Shown: positions 51,091 through 59,581, counted from the stretch's first letter. The stretch is DNA of 64,000 nt from CAZHJK01 sp964533275 (GCA_964533275.1 CAZHJK010000010.1:1-64000); one strand, 5' to 3'. Numbers and translations are program-made. Notes: generated by a model from the sequence alone, not told the origin.

Positions 51091-51120
51091 TTTCTACCAT
51101 ATACCATATACCTTCTACCT
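51091..51120. repeat. Opposite heptad arm of the first four-helix-bundle locus
   Basis: TTCTACC ATATACC ATATACC TTCTACC occupies 51092-51119. It is the inverse of the GGTAGAA/GGTATAA arm on the other side of the gene. The stretch 51121-51367 is AT-rich without a gene; it holds possible promoter elements but nothing else that I can support. Confidence 0.85.
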
Positions 51121-51367
51121 AAAATTATTATATCAAAGATATAAAAATTTTAAAAAAAATTTACCAAGCTATAACTTGAATATATAAAATAGTAAAGTTT
51201 AATAATAAAGATAAAGATAATAATTTAAAAAATAAAAAATAAAAAGGTATAAATCTCTACCTTCCTGGAAATAATTTTAAAGACTAGGGAGGTTTGAGAA
51301 TAGAGCTGAATTGTTTTATCCCCCTTTTACTAATTCGCCTCTATATCTGCTTCCCTTTTTTATATGA

Positions 51368-51495
51368 AACAAACAGGGAACAGGGAACAGGGAACAGAAA
51401 AACCTAGAACCAAATCCAAAAGACTTAAAATCTTTTACTGTTCCCTTACAACTGTTCCCTAAATCACTGATAACTAGCAACTAATATCCAGGGAG
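51368..51495. repeat. Compact complete heptad element upstream of ywmB
   Basis: Three GGGAACA units (51375-51395), an AAAAACCTAGA spacer, the middle hairpin GACTTAAAATC (51422-51432), two ACTGTTCCC copies (51437-51459) as right arm, then GATAACTAGCAACTA. The GGGAACA arm pairs with TGTTCCC. It ends at the ywmB ribosome site CCAGGGAGG. Confidence 0.88.
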
Positions 51496-51503
51496 GTTAG
51501 ATA

Positions 51504-52352
51504 ATGAGGAAAAATTGGTTGAAGGCTTTGGGAGCATCAGCAATTATAATAGTTCTATTTTTATCTATTTTGTTTTTTACAAACCAAGAGGTTCCCGCAA
51601 AGTCCAATGATGAAGAGGAAAAGCCCTCAGTAGAATTTGAGGAAAATGAAAAAATTCATGAGGTTAAAGAGACTAAAGGTCATGATAATGTACTAATGAC
51701 AGCCTTTGACGCCAGTGACGGACAACTAGAAGGTACTAATATAAGCATATGGAGTCAAATAAAGGATGGAGACTACACCCTAGAGGAAATGGAAGAGATA
51801 TCCCTTGAGTGTGCCAGTATATTAGATTTAGAAAAGGATGCAGAAATAGACATTACAGAGGATGGGGACTATAATAAGATTATGGTAACCAATCAAAAGG
51901 ATGAAGATATTTATATCACCATAGTAATGGAAAATTTTAAAAAAGAAGGATTATCTATTGAAAGCTATTTATTAATAGATTTATATCTTTCTAATCATTA
52001 CAAAGATATTTGTCAGGTAGAAGAAATCATTTTGGATTATTTTACAAAACAAGGATTTGAATACCAATATGCAATGACAATCTATGGTACCTTTTCAAAT
52101 AAATTGAATACTGATATAATGAGGGAAGTTATAGGTAAAACCTTCGAGTCCATAGAGGGACAAATTATTGAAGGAATGGAAGAAACAGAATATGGGCAAA
52201 TGGTCAGTTTAACCGGCTATAGCCCAAAACTAGAAAACAATATACAATTGGCTGGAGATCAAATCAATTTAAATGCAGCCATGAGGTATAGTGAACACGA
52301 CGATAAAACCTATATTTGGATTGGGACACCATTGATAGCAACAGAATATTAA
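51504..52352 (+). CDS. ywmB: YwmB-like protein
   Basis: This is a 282-residue protein with an N-terminal membrane anchor or signal segment (about 7-25, LKALGASAIIIVLFLSILFF), an acidic linker (about 34-62) and a mixed C-terminal domain. Its position directly before murA and spoIID, after the atp operon, is that of Bacillus ywmB, whose protein has a TATA-box-binding-protein-like fold and unknown function. Sequence recognition alone is weak, so the name rests on size, topology and synteny. ATG 51504 follows GGGAGGTTAGATA. Confidence 0.7.
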   Translation: MRKNWLKALGASAIIIVLFLSILFFTNQEVPAKSNDEEEKPSVEFEENEKIHEVKETKGHDNVLMTAFDASDGQLEGTNISIWSQIKDGDYTLEEMEEISLECASILDLEKDAEIDITEDGDYNKIMVTNQKDEDIYITIVMENFKKEGLSIESYLLIDLYLSNHYKDICQVEEIILDYFTKQGFEYQYAMTIYGTFSNKLNTDIMREVIGKTFESIEGQIIEGMEETEYGQMVSLTGYSPKLENNIQLAGDQINLNAAMRYSEHDDKTYIWIGTPLIATEY

Positions 52353-52373
52353 AACTGAAATGGGGGTGCAAGC

Positions 52374-53627
52374 TTGGAAAAAATTATAGTAGAAAAAAGT
52401 CCCCCCCTAAGTGGCAGAGTAAGAGTTAGCGGAGCAAAGAACTCAGTACTGCCAATCCTTGCGGCAACATTATTATCAAGTGATAAATGTGTACTAGAGG
52501 ATGTACCTCATTTAATGGATGTAGAAGTGCTCTGTGAACTATTAGCTACACTAGGAGCAGATGTAAAGAATGCAAAACCAAATGAATTAGAAGTTTACAG
52601 CAAAAATATTGATAATAATGAAGTACCCTATAGCCTAACAGGGAAGATGAGAGCTTCATTTTTAGTTATGGGGCCACTATTAGCAAGAATGGGAAGAACC
52701 AGGATGTCATTACCCGGTGGATGTGCCATCGGTTCCCGACCAATAGATTTGCATTTAAAGGGTTTTGAAGCCCTAGGAGCCCAGATAAATATGGGCAGTG
52801 GGTTTATAGAAGCAAAGGCAGAGAAATTAAAGGGGACAACGATTTATTTAGACTTTCCCAGTGTGGGAGCGACAGAGAATATAATGATGGCAGCTACCTT
52901 AGCAGAGGGACAAACGATATTAGAAAATGCAGCAGAAGAACCAGAAATTGTGGATTTAGCAAGTTTTTTAAATAAGATGGGCGCAAAGATAAATGGAGCA
53001 GGGACAGATACCATAAGAATTGATGGGGTAGAAGAACTAAAGGGAGCAAGGCATAAAGTCATTCCCGATCGAATAGAAGCAGGCACCTACATGGTAGGAG
53101 CAGCAATGACAAAAGGAGATATCATAATAGAAAATGTAGTAAATTTTCATCTCCATCCCCTAATAGCAAAGCTAAAGGAAGCAGGGGTTTATATAGAAGA
53201 GATAGACGATGAGGTTATAAGAATTGTTGGTCCAGAAGAGTTAAAAAAGATAGATATAAAGACCATGCCCTATCCCGGATTTCCAACAGATATGCAGGCA
53301 CAAATGATGGCAATGCTTGCACTGGCACAGGGCACCAGCATCGTAATAGAAACAGTATTTGAAAATCGTTTTATGCATGTGGACGAGCTGAGAAAGATGG
53401 GAGCCAATATCCGAATAGACAGAAGAACCGCTATTATAGAAGGAAAGGATACATTATCAGGAGCACAGGTAAATGCCACAGACCTAAGAGCAGGAGCAGC
53501 CTTAGTAATAGCAGGACTAGTAGCAGAAGGCAAAACCATTATAGATAATATCTACCATATAGATAGAGGATACGACCGCATAGAAGATAAATTAAAAAAA
53601 TTAGGCGCAATAATATATCGCAAATAG
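52374..53627 (+). CDS. murA: UDP-N-acetylglucosamine 1-carboxyvinyltransferase
   Basis: This is the first committed enzyme of peptidoglycan synthesis. The 417-residue protein has KNSVLPILAATLL near 22 (Lys22 region), the catalytic Cys loop PGGCAIGSRPIDLH near 115, and DRIEAGTYMVGAA near 230. The start is TTG 52374 after GGGGGTGCAAGC. It keeps the Firmicutes order murA-spoIID. A strong terminator follows. Confidence 0.96.
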   Translation: MEKIIVEKSPPLSGRVRVSGAKNSVLPILAATLLSSDKCVLEDVPHLMDVEVLCELLATLGADVKNAKPNELEVYSKNIDNNEVPYSLTGKMRASFLVMGPLLARMGRTRMSLPGGCAIGSRPIDLHLKGFEALGAQINMGSGFIEAKAEKLKGTTIYLDFPSVGATENIMMAATLAEGQTILENAAEEPEIVDLASFLNKMGAKINGAGTDTIRIDGVEELKGARHKVIPDRIEAGTYMVGAAMTKGDIIIENVVNFHLHPLIAKLKEAGVYIEEIDDEVIRIVGPEELKKIDIKTMPYPGFPTDMQAQMMAMLALAQGTSIVIETVFENRFMHVDELRKMGANIRIDRRTAIIEGKDTLSGAQVNATDLRAGAALVIAGLVAEGKTIIDNIYHIDRGYDRIEDKLKKLGAIIYRK

Positions 53628-53650
53628 CAATAATAAAAATTCATAGGAGT

Positions 53651-53688
53651 AAAAATAATAGGGCTAAAATCTTAGCCCTATTATTTTT
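53651..53688 (+). terminator. Terminator of murA
   Basis: A 14-to-16-bp near-perfect stem, AATAATAGGGCTAA against TTAGCCCTATTATT with loop AATC, followed by T residues. Confidence 0.9.
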
Positions 53689-53717
53689 AGGATATAATAG
53701 ATGTTTTTTCGCCTTCC

Positions 53718-53968
53718 TATACCTTATACCTTATATCATCTACCGCTTTTTCTTCCAAGGGGACATTTCTCAACGCTTTTTAAAGGGGACATTTCTAACG
53801 CCTCATCAGATGTGTCCCCTTCGGTTCTAAGGTTTTTCCCCGGATTTAGGATTCCTCCTTTCTCGACATGTCAAAAATATAACGAAGATTATGTCATATT
53901 ATAATAGGCTATAATTATAATATATCCTAAGGGGACATTTCTCGACGCCTCATCAGCGAAGTGTCCTC
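53718..53968. repeat. TACC heptads and GGGGACA palindromes between murA and spoIID
   Basis: TATACCTTATACCTTATATCATCTACC (heptad arm in parts, 53719-53745) is followed by a truncated GGGGACATTTCTCAACGC (53759-53776) and two fuller palindromes at 53783-53820 and 53931-53968. The remaining sequence in 53628-54120 is AT-rich, with a candidate promoter near 54043 but no gene. Confidence 0.8.
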
Positions 53969-54042
53969 GGATTTTGACAGATTTCCTGGTGCAATATCAC
54001 TTGCTGTCGCAATTGCCCGGGAAATGTAGGAAATAAATTAAA

Positions 54043-54071
54043 GCATATTACCAATGTATGTAGAATATATA
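54043..54071 (+). promoter_or_regulatory. Possible sigma-E promoter of spoIID
   Basis: GCATATT (54043-54049) matches the Bacillus sigma-E -35 consensus KMATATT; after 14 bp, AATATATA (54064-54071) is a partial match to the -10 CATACAHT. spoIID is sigma-E dependent in Bacillus. The -10 match is weak. Confidence 0.4.
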
Positions 54072-54120
54072 TAAGGATACCTAAAATATAGGACAATCAT
54101 TGTACAAGGGGGATAAAAAT

Positions 54121-55131
54121 GTGAAGCTAATAGGATATGTCATCGCAATCATTCTTATAGTGGTAATCATTCTTCCTGTCTTAATTATCAGAGGCTGTGA
54201 TATAACACAAGAAGAAAAAAAGATGCTGGATTTACCCAAAGGAGAAGATATAGAGATTTCAGTATTAAACCATCGAAATAATGAAGTAATGAATTTGACA
54301 CTTGAAGAATATATCGTAGGAGTAGTAGCCGCAGAAATGCCAGTAACCTTTGAATTAGAAGCCCTAAAGGCACAAGCGATAGCAGCTAGAACCTATACCA
54401 TAAGAAGAATGCAGCAATTTGGAGCCCAGCCCAATGAGAAGCATCCAGAACAAGATGTATGTACAGATTATGCCCATTGTCAGGCATGGATAAGTAAGGA
54501 AGACCGCCTAAAGGCTTGGCGAGAGGATAAAAACCTAGGTATATTAGATCATGTGTCATTATGGAATAAATTAATAGAAGCAATTTCCAGCACGACTGGA
54601 CAGATAATAACCTATAATGGTCAACCAATAGACCCATTATTTCACTCTACCAGCGGAGGAAAAACCGAAAACTCCGAGGATTACTTTAGCACAAAGCTGC
54701 CCTATCTAAGAAGTGTAATAAGTGAATATGAAGATAGATCACCCCACATGGTAACTAAAGTAAAAATGACCATAGATGAATTTGTCACAAAGCTTGAGGA
54801 AAAAATTCCAGATATAAAGATAGATAAAAAAAATATAGAAAAGGAAATAGAGATTATAGATAAGACAGAGGGTGGGAAAATAGCAAGTATACGGATAGGC
54901 AATAAAACCCTTTTAGGACGAGAAGCACGGGAAGCCCTAGGTTTAAAGTCCTCAGACTTTACCATAGAGACAAAGGGCAAGGAGATGACCTTCACCGTAA
55001 TAGGCTATGGTCATGGCGTAGGCTTGAGTCAATATGGAGCCGATGGAATGGCAAAACAGGGAAGCGACTATAAAAAGATAATAAAACATTATTACCAAGG
55101 AGTAGAAATTGTAAATATAAATGAGATGTAG
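54121..55131 (+). CDS. spoIID: Stage II sporulation protein D
   Basis: SpoIID is a membrane-anchored lytic transglycosylase of the mother cell needed for engulfment. The 336-residue protein has an N-terminal membrane helix (about 4-22), the catalytic-Glu region YIVGVVAAEMPVTFE near 66, ALKAQAIAARTYTIRRM near 83, and the C-terminal GYGHGVGLSQYGADGMAKQG motif near 295. I chose GTG 54121, preceded at the right distance by AAGGGGG; TTG 54100 lies upstream of that site. Confidence 0.95.
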   Translation: MKLIGYVIAIILIVVIILPVLIIRGCDITQEEKKMLDLPKGEDIEISVLNHRNNEVMNLTLEEYIVGVVAAEMPVTFELEALKAQAIAARTYTIRRMQQFGAQPNEKHPEQDVCTDYAHCQAWISKEDRLKAWREDKNLGILDHVSLWNKLIEAISSTTGQIITYNGQPIDPLFHSTSGGKTENSEDYFSTKLPYLRSVISEYEDRSPHMVTKVKMTIDEFVTKLEEKIPDIKIDKKNIEKEIEIIDKTEGGKIASIRIGNKTLLGREAREALGLKSSDFTIETKGKEMTFTVIGYGHGVGLSQYGADGMAKQGSDYKKIIKHYYQGVEIVNINEM

Positions 55132-55198
55132 ATGCAATTCTGAAGCTTAAATACTTGTAGGATATGCATTCCATGCATTCCGAATGATGCCTTAATTG

Positions 55199-55294
55199 TA
55201 GGGAACGCATTGTATGCGTTCCGAAAGGTGTCATTCTGAGCAGAGCGAAGAATCTTAGCTTTCAATAAAAATAAGGATGGAGAAATTCTCCATC
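55199..55294. repeat. Composite direct repeat, left copy (REP + GTCATTCTGAG + hairpin)
   Basis: This 96-bp unit consists of a GGGAACGCAT/ATGCGTTCC REP, a GTCATTCTGAG...GCGAAGAATCT element (55230-55255) and a GGATGGAGAAATTCTCCATC hairpin. It matches 56941-57036 at 90 of 96 positions by my count. A second, degenerate REP (GATATGCATTCCATGCATTCC) precedes it at about 55161. The terminal hairpin can serve as terminator for spoIID and, in reverse, for the antitoxin gene. Confidence 0.9.
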
Positions 55295-55325
55295 CTTAAA
55301 GGTTATTACTTTATTAGAAGAAGTT

Positions 55326-56336
55326 CTAATGATTTTCGAATTTTACCTTTAATTCATTAGCATAATGATAATTAATTAAATCTCTTTTGTTATTTTCTAA
55401 CCAACCTTGTTCTTGATGTGAAAGTTCCGAAATATCATTACAACTCATAAATTTAAACTTATTAATTATATCGTTAATTACTTTAAGTTCTTCTTCCTTA
55501 AATATAGATAAATCATAATTATTCTTACTTCTAATTAAAGTAACTGTATTACAATCTTGTTCCTTCTCTTCTATATAGAAATTTTCATTAAATAATTTCA
55601 AAATTTCTTCATATTTAAAATCTTCAATTATAGGTCCATAGGTATATTTAATATATTGCAATCCAGTTATTGATCTTATATTGCGTCTGAAATTTTCAAA
55701 ATCAATATACCATAGATATTTATTTATACTTGTTTTATATAAATCCACCTTATCCGCTATATAGCTAATTAAATTGCAAAGTCTTTCAATATTAAATTTT
55801 CTAAACCCATTAAATTCACTTTCTTTATGAATTAAAGACAGGATAATTAATTTTTTGATTTCATCTTGAATTGAAATATTAATAGTATTACGAATTCCCT
55901 CGTAACTTTTTATACTTAAACGCTCTTTTCTAAAAGCTTCTTCAACCTTTTCTTTAAAAAATACTTCGCTAGACATAATTAATTTCAATAAATCATTATG
56001 ACTAGAATTAGGTATTGAACCATGTTCATATCGATTTACCGTCATTTTACCCCAATCCATAATAGAAACAAGTTCTCTTTGTGATATATTATATTTTTCT
56101 CTAAATTCTATTATATCTTTTGGCGAAACAATGTTAGCTACTTCTCTATATTTATCATAAAGTTTTTTTGTATTATCATCTTCTATTTCAGGAACAAAGA
56201 TATCTTCATTACAAATAGAACATACAGCAATGTTCTCTTCAACATTGACTTCATATCCTTTAAAAGTACTGATTGTTTTTTTTCTTGTTGTAAAATTTAC
56301 TTTATCTTGGCAATTTGGACAATATACCTTGGACAT
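55326..56336 (-). CDS. MqsA-like/Panacea-domain antitoxin with zinc finger and HTH
   Basis: This 336-residue protein has three parts: an N-terminal YgiT/MqsA-type zinc finger (CPNC at 6-9 and CSIC near 37-40), an HTH domain (about 75-130, REKYNISQRELVSIMDWGK), and a C-terminal SocA/Panacea-like domain (about 185-330, with NKYLWYIDFENFRR and ISELSHQEQGWLEN). Panacea proteins are antitoxins paired with diverse toxins. I chose ATG 56336 (ribosome site AAAGGAATG); an upstream in-frame ATG at 56378 is less likely. It follows a damaged MqsR-like toxin gene, matching the toxin-first order of mqsRA. Confidence 0.82.
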   Translation of the reverse strand: MSKVYCPNCQDKVNFTTRKKTISTFKGYEVNVEENIAVCSICNEDIFVPEIEDDNTKKLYDKYREVANIVSPKDIIEFREKYNISQRELVSIMDWGKMTVNRYEHGSIPNSSHNDLLKLIMSSEVFFKEKVEEAFRKERLSIKSYEGIRNTINISIQDEIKKLIILSLIHKESEFNGFRKFNIERLCNLISYIADKVDLYKTSINKYLWYIDFENFRRNIRSITGLQYIKYTYGPIIEDFKYEEILKLFNENFYIEEKEQDCNTVTLIRSKNNYDLSIFKEEELKVINDIINKFKFMSCNDISELSHQEQGWLENNKRDLINYHYANELKVKFENH

Positions 56337-56384
56337 AAATATCATTCCTTTCTTCCTCCAAATTATTAACAAAAGCAATCTAAT

Positions 56385-56711
56385 TTAGCTATCTTCATGA
56401 AATGAGATGCATACTACTTTATCAGGAGGACTATACCTAATTTTTATGTATATTATTTTATTGGATAAGTATTCACTTTTAAATATTAGAATATAGCCTT
56501 TATATCCTCCTTGATCTTCTTCCTTCCCTTTACAATATTTAGTGGAGTTAAATCTAAAATTATTTCTTTCACATCTTCAAGAGTTAATAGATTTTCTCTT
56601 ATAAATTTAGTGTTCTTATCTCTATCTATCATAGTATAGTTATCTATAGCAACATTTCTTTTGATACTTATTAGACATGATTTTAAAAATTCTAATCTAA
56701 TATTTTTGATA
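56385..56711 (-). pseudogene. MqsR-like toxin gene with a frameshift
   Basis: On the minus strand one frame gives RLEFLKSCLISIKRN...LTLEDVKEIILDLTPLN, and after a one-base shift near 56532-56542 a second frame gives YCKGKEEDQGGYKGYILIF...IIYIKIRYS...KVVCISFHEDS. Together they resemble the toxins partnered with YgiT-type antitoxins (LGLTxxDVKEIILSL ... IYIKLK ... CISFHE). Restoring one base at CTAAA|TATTG joins them. The expected start codon is also odd: a good AGGAG site is followed at 5 bp by ATC (56711-56709), not ATG. The toxin is probably dead, barring sequencing errors. Confidence 0.7.
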
Positions 56712-56732
56712 GTATCTCCTTCTTCCTTGCCG

Positions 56733-56756
56733 TGATTATACTATCATTATATCACA
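56733..56756 (-). promoter_or_regulatory. Palindromic operator/promoter of the MqsR-like module
   Basis: GTGAT and ATCAC bound a 24-bp partly palindromic sequence that contains two TATAAT-like boxes on the minus strand, 20-45 bp before the toxin frame. It is a likely autoregulation site for the HTH antitoxin. The remaining interval 56757-56940 is very AT-rich with no gene. Confidence 0.55.
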
Positions 56757-56940
56757 TTTTTTAATTCATGCCACTATTTGATGGCAATTATTTATAATTT
56801 TACCCTAATATATATTAAATATTCATTTATTTAACTAATAATATATATAAAAATAAAAAATCCCGTTAAGCTATCTAATAAAAAAACAGCAAAAGCTGAA
56901 GATATTAAAAGATTTTGAAAAGCCTTAAATATTTGTATAC

Positions 56941-57036
56941 TAGGGAACGCATTGTATGCGTTCCGAAAGGAGTCATTCTGAGCCCAGCGAAGAATCTTAT
57001 CTTTCCATAAAAAAAAGGATGGAGAAATTCTCCATC
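56941..57036. repeat. Composite direct repeat, right copy
   Basis: Same order as 55199-55294: REP, GTCATTCTGAG element (56972-56997), then GGATGGAGAAATTCTCCATC. It ends 2 bp before the spoIIQ stop codon (minus strand). Together the two copies bracket the toxin-antitoxin module. Confidence 0.9.
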
Positions 57037-57037
57037 A

Positions 57038-57910
57038 TTACTCATTATCACTATCACTAATCTTCAAATCATCTATACAATCCTTAGGATCTACGGGTTC
57101 ATCCCCATCCCATACTTCAAAATGCACATGGGGTTCATCCTCTATCTCAAACATTGCAGTATTTCCAACCTTACCTAGGGTATCCCCACATTTCACCTGT
57201 TGATTTTTAGTTACAGTTACATTGCTGTCAAGGTTTCCATATTTAGTCATAACACCACTGCCGTGGTCAATGGTAATCATCATGCCAAGTCTAGGATCCT
57301 GTACAATATCAATAACCTTACCATCCATAGAAGCCTTAACTAAGGTACCCTTCTCTGCACTAATATCTATACCTTGATGATCTGATCTATATTCATCTAA
57401 GGTTGCAGAAAACACAGGTAGACTCTGAAAGCTATAGTCCATAGTGATAGAGGTTGATTCCACGGGATTTTGTAACTTGTTTAAAATATCCTTAGCGGAT
57501 CCCCCATTAGACTCTTGGGATGACTCAGTATTAGTGGATATTACAGCTGTTGCATTTTCAGGAATCATATTCTTATCAATAACTTGTTCTTTCTCTTCCT
57601 CATCCTCAGCTACTTCCTCCTGAGATTCTTCTAATTCTTCCTCATCATCAGTATTTGCAACCGACTGATTATCATCTTCATTTACAGGTTCAATATCTTC
57701 AGGTTGATAATACTCATGATCTTCATAATTATCAGCTATCTCATCGGTGTCTCCTTGACTAAAATAATCCATATTGTTTCGCGTAACATAAACAGCAGTA
57801 GTTGCAATAATAGCAACACATAAGAACACTACTACATAAAATCCTTCTTTATCAAAAAATCTTGCCAACTTTTCTTTGCTAAATTTTTTAGTAAATAATC
57901 TTTTCCTCAT
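57038..57910 (-). CDS. spoIIQ: SpoIIQ-like M23 peptidase
   Basis: This is a forespore membrane protein with a LytM/M23 domain that interacts with SpoIIIAH during engulfment. The 290-residue protein has one membrane helix (about 26-44), an extremely acidic linker (about 58-112) and the M23 domain (about 155-285). The zinc ligands of active M23 enzymes appear present: His and Asp in SDHQGIDIS near 185 and His-x-His in EPHVHFEVW near 262, as in clostridial SpoIIQ and unlike Bacillus subtilis SpoIIQ. ATG 57910 follows TGGAGGTGTAGGAT. It is inverted relative to spoIID and spoIIID. Confidence 0.9.
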   Translation of the reverse strand: MRKRLFTKKFSKEKLARFFDKEGFYVVVFLCVAIIATTAVYVTRNNMDYFSQGDTDEIADNYEDHEYYQPEDIEPVNEDDNQSVANTDDEEELEESQEEVAEDEEEKEQVIDKNMIPENATAVISTNTESSQESNGGSAKDILNKLQNPVESTSITMDYSFQSLPVFSATLDEYRSDHQGIDISAEKGTLVKASMDGKVIDIVQDPRLGMMITIDHGSGVMTKYGNLDSNVTVTKNQQVKCGDTLGKVGNTAMFEIEDEPHVHFEVWDGDEPVDPKDCIDDLKISDSDNE

Positions 57911-57929
57911 ATCCTACACCTCCATTGGT

Positions 57930-57959
57930 ATTATGTCCAAAATGTGGCAGAATTTATAC
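57930..57959 (-). promoter_or_regulatory. Sigma-F-type promoter of spoIIQ
   Basis: On the minus strand GTATA (57959-57955), a 16-bp spacer and GGACATAAT (57938-57930) match the Bacillus sigma-F pattern GYWTA...GGNNANANT, 20 bp before the start codon. spoIIQ is sigma-F dependent in Bacillus, so context and sequence agree. Confidence 0.65.
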
Positions 57960-58058
57960 CAGTTACAAGAAAAATTTTTAGGGGACAGAGGTAAGGGAAC
58001 TTGTTCCCTCCCCCATAGGAATTCATCAAAAAATATAAATGTGATTATATAAACATAA

Positions 58059-58159
58059 ATATTTATAATAATGTGATTTTCCTTGACTAATAGCTAGAAA
58101 ATAGGTTATACTATAAAAAAGTGTGATTATTTCACATAAAATATTTATAATAATGTGAT
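58059..58159 (+). promoter_or_regulatory. Promoter with operator-like repeats upstream of the AAA ATPase gene
   Basis: The 19-bp direct repeat ATATTTATAATAATGTGAT occurs at 58059-58077 and 58141-58159. Between the copies are TTGACT (58083-58088), an 18-bp spacer, TATACT (58107-58112), and the palindrome TGTGA-N5-TCACA (58122-58136) at the likely transcription start. This suggests repression by a dimeric protein, perhaps through looping between the two repeats. Confidence 0.6.
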
Positions 58160-58176
58160 AATCTGGAGGTGGCATT

Positions 58177-59532
58177 ATGGAAAGAATGATTATGCAGAAA
58201 CTGCTGGACTGGAAGAGCTCTAAGTATCGGAAACCTCTTATTTTAAAAGGTGTGCGTCAGGTAGGCAAGACTTGGCTTCTCAAAGAATTTGCTAAGCGTC
58301 ATTATAAAAATATCGCTTACTTTAACTTTGATGAGCACCCAGAATATAAACAGTTTTTTGAAAGCACCAAAGATGTGGAGCGTATCCTGCAAAATCTAAC
58401 AATGGCTAGCGGTGAAATGATTAAACGGTATAACTCTGAGGAGACTCTCATTGTTTTTGATGAGATACAGGAATGCCCTAATGCTCTTAATACGCTAAAG
58501 TATTTCTGCGAAAACACTCCTCATTATCATGTAGCCTGTGCAGGATCCCTTTTGGGCATTACACTATCAAAGCCAGCTTCTTTTCCAGTTGGCAAAGTGG
58601 ATTTTCTGGAAATTGTGCCTATGACCTTTACTGAATTTTTAATGGCTAATGGTGATGATAACCTTGCTACTTTTATGGACACCATAGATAAAATTGAGCC
58701 CATAAACGAGGCGTTTTTCAATCCATTATACGAAAAGCTTAAAATGTATTTCGTAACAGGTGGTATGCCAGAATCTGTCCGCTCTTGGACAAATGATCGA
58801 GATGTGGAGCTTATGCAGCAGGTGCTGTCCAATATTTTAGGGGCGTATGAACGGGATTTTGCCAAACACCCTGACCCCAAGGATTTTCCAAAGATATCTT
58901 TACTATGGAAATCAATTCCTTCCCAACTGGCTAGGGAGAACAAGAAATTCATCTATAAAGTCGTTAAGGAGGGGGCTAGAGCCAGAGAATATGAGGACGC
59001 ACTGCAATGGCTCTGTGATGCCAACTTGACCTATAAGATATACCGAAGTAGTGCTCCGGGACTACCAATTTCAGCATATGATGATTTATCTGCTTTTAAG
59101 CTATATATGGTAGACATAGGGCTATTACGCCGCTTGTCTCTTTTGGCTCCTTCTGCCTTCGGTGAGGGTAATAGGCTATTTGTGGAGTTTAAAGGAGCTT
59201 TAAGCGAAAATTATGTCCTGCAGGCATTACAAAAACAATTTGAAGCAATTCCCCGTTATTGGGCTATGGATAATCCGAGATATGAAGTGGATTTTCTTAT
59301 CCAGAGAGAAAATGACATTTTACCCATAGAGGTGAAATCAGAGACCAATGTGGAAAGCAGAAGTTTGAAAAAATTTAAAGAAAAATTTAAAGACAAGGTA
59401 AAACTCCGTATAAGATTTTCATTAAATAATCTGCGCCTCGATGATGATCTATTAAATATTCCGTTATTTATGGCGGATTATACAGATAAACTAATAGGAA
59501 TCGCCTTGGAGCACCATTCCCTTCACAAATAG
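58177..59532 (+). CDS. AAA ATPase with DUF4143-type C-terminal domain
   Basis: This 451-residue protein has an AAA_14 ATPase domain (about 15-160; Walker A GVRQVGKT at 25-32, Walker B LIVFDEIQE near 90, sensor ACAGSLLG near 122) and a DUF4143-type C-terminal domain (about 215-385) ending in a nuclease-like ENYVLQAL...YEVDFLIQ...DILPIEVKSE region. Such proteins are widespread, often mobile, and their role is unresolved; toxin-like, defence and regulatory roles have been proposed. Its codon use is more GC-rich than its neighbours and it splits spoIIQ from spoIIID, so horizontal acquisition is likely. ATG 58177 follows TCTGGAGGTGGCATT. Confidence 0.9.
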   Translation: MERMIMQKLLDWKSSKYRKPLILKGVRQVGKTWLLKEFAKRHYKNIAYFNFDEHPEYKQFFESTKDVERILQNLTMASGEMIKRYNSEETLIVFDEIQECPNALNTLKYFCENTPHYHVACAGSLLGITLSKPASFPVGKVDFLEIVPMTFTEFLMANGDDNLATFMDTIDKIEPINEAFFNPLYEKLKMYFVTGGMPESVRSWTNDRDVELMQQVLSNILGAYERDFAKHPDPKDFPKISLLWKSIPSQLARENKKFIYKVVKEGARAREYEDALQWLCDANLTYKIYRSSAPGLPISAYDDLSAFKLYMVDIGLLRRLSLLAPSAFGEGNRLFVEFKGALSENYVLQALQKQFEAIPRYWAMDNPRYEVDFLIQRENDILPIEVKSETNVESRSLKKFKEKFKDKVKLRIRFSLNNLRLDDDLLNIPLFMADYTDKLIGIALEHHSLHK

Positions 59533-59581
59533 GAAATCCTCAAATACTATCAACTAGAAACCAGTATCTATTAACTTCCTA

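Noticed and set aside
53701..53904. Small protein gene between murA and spoIID
   Set aside because: Its sequence is made entirely of TACC heptads and GGGGACA palindromes.
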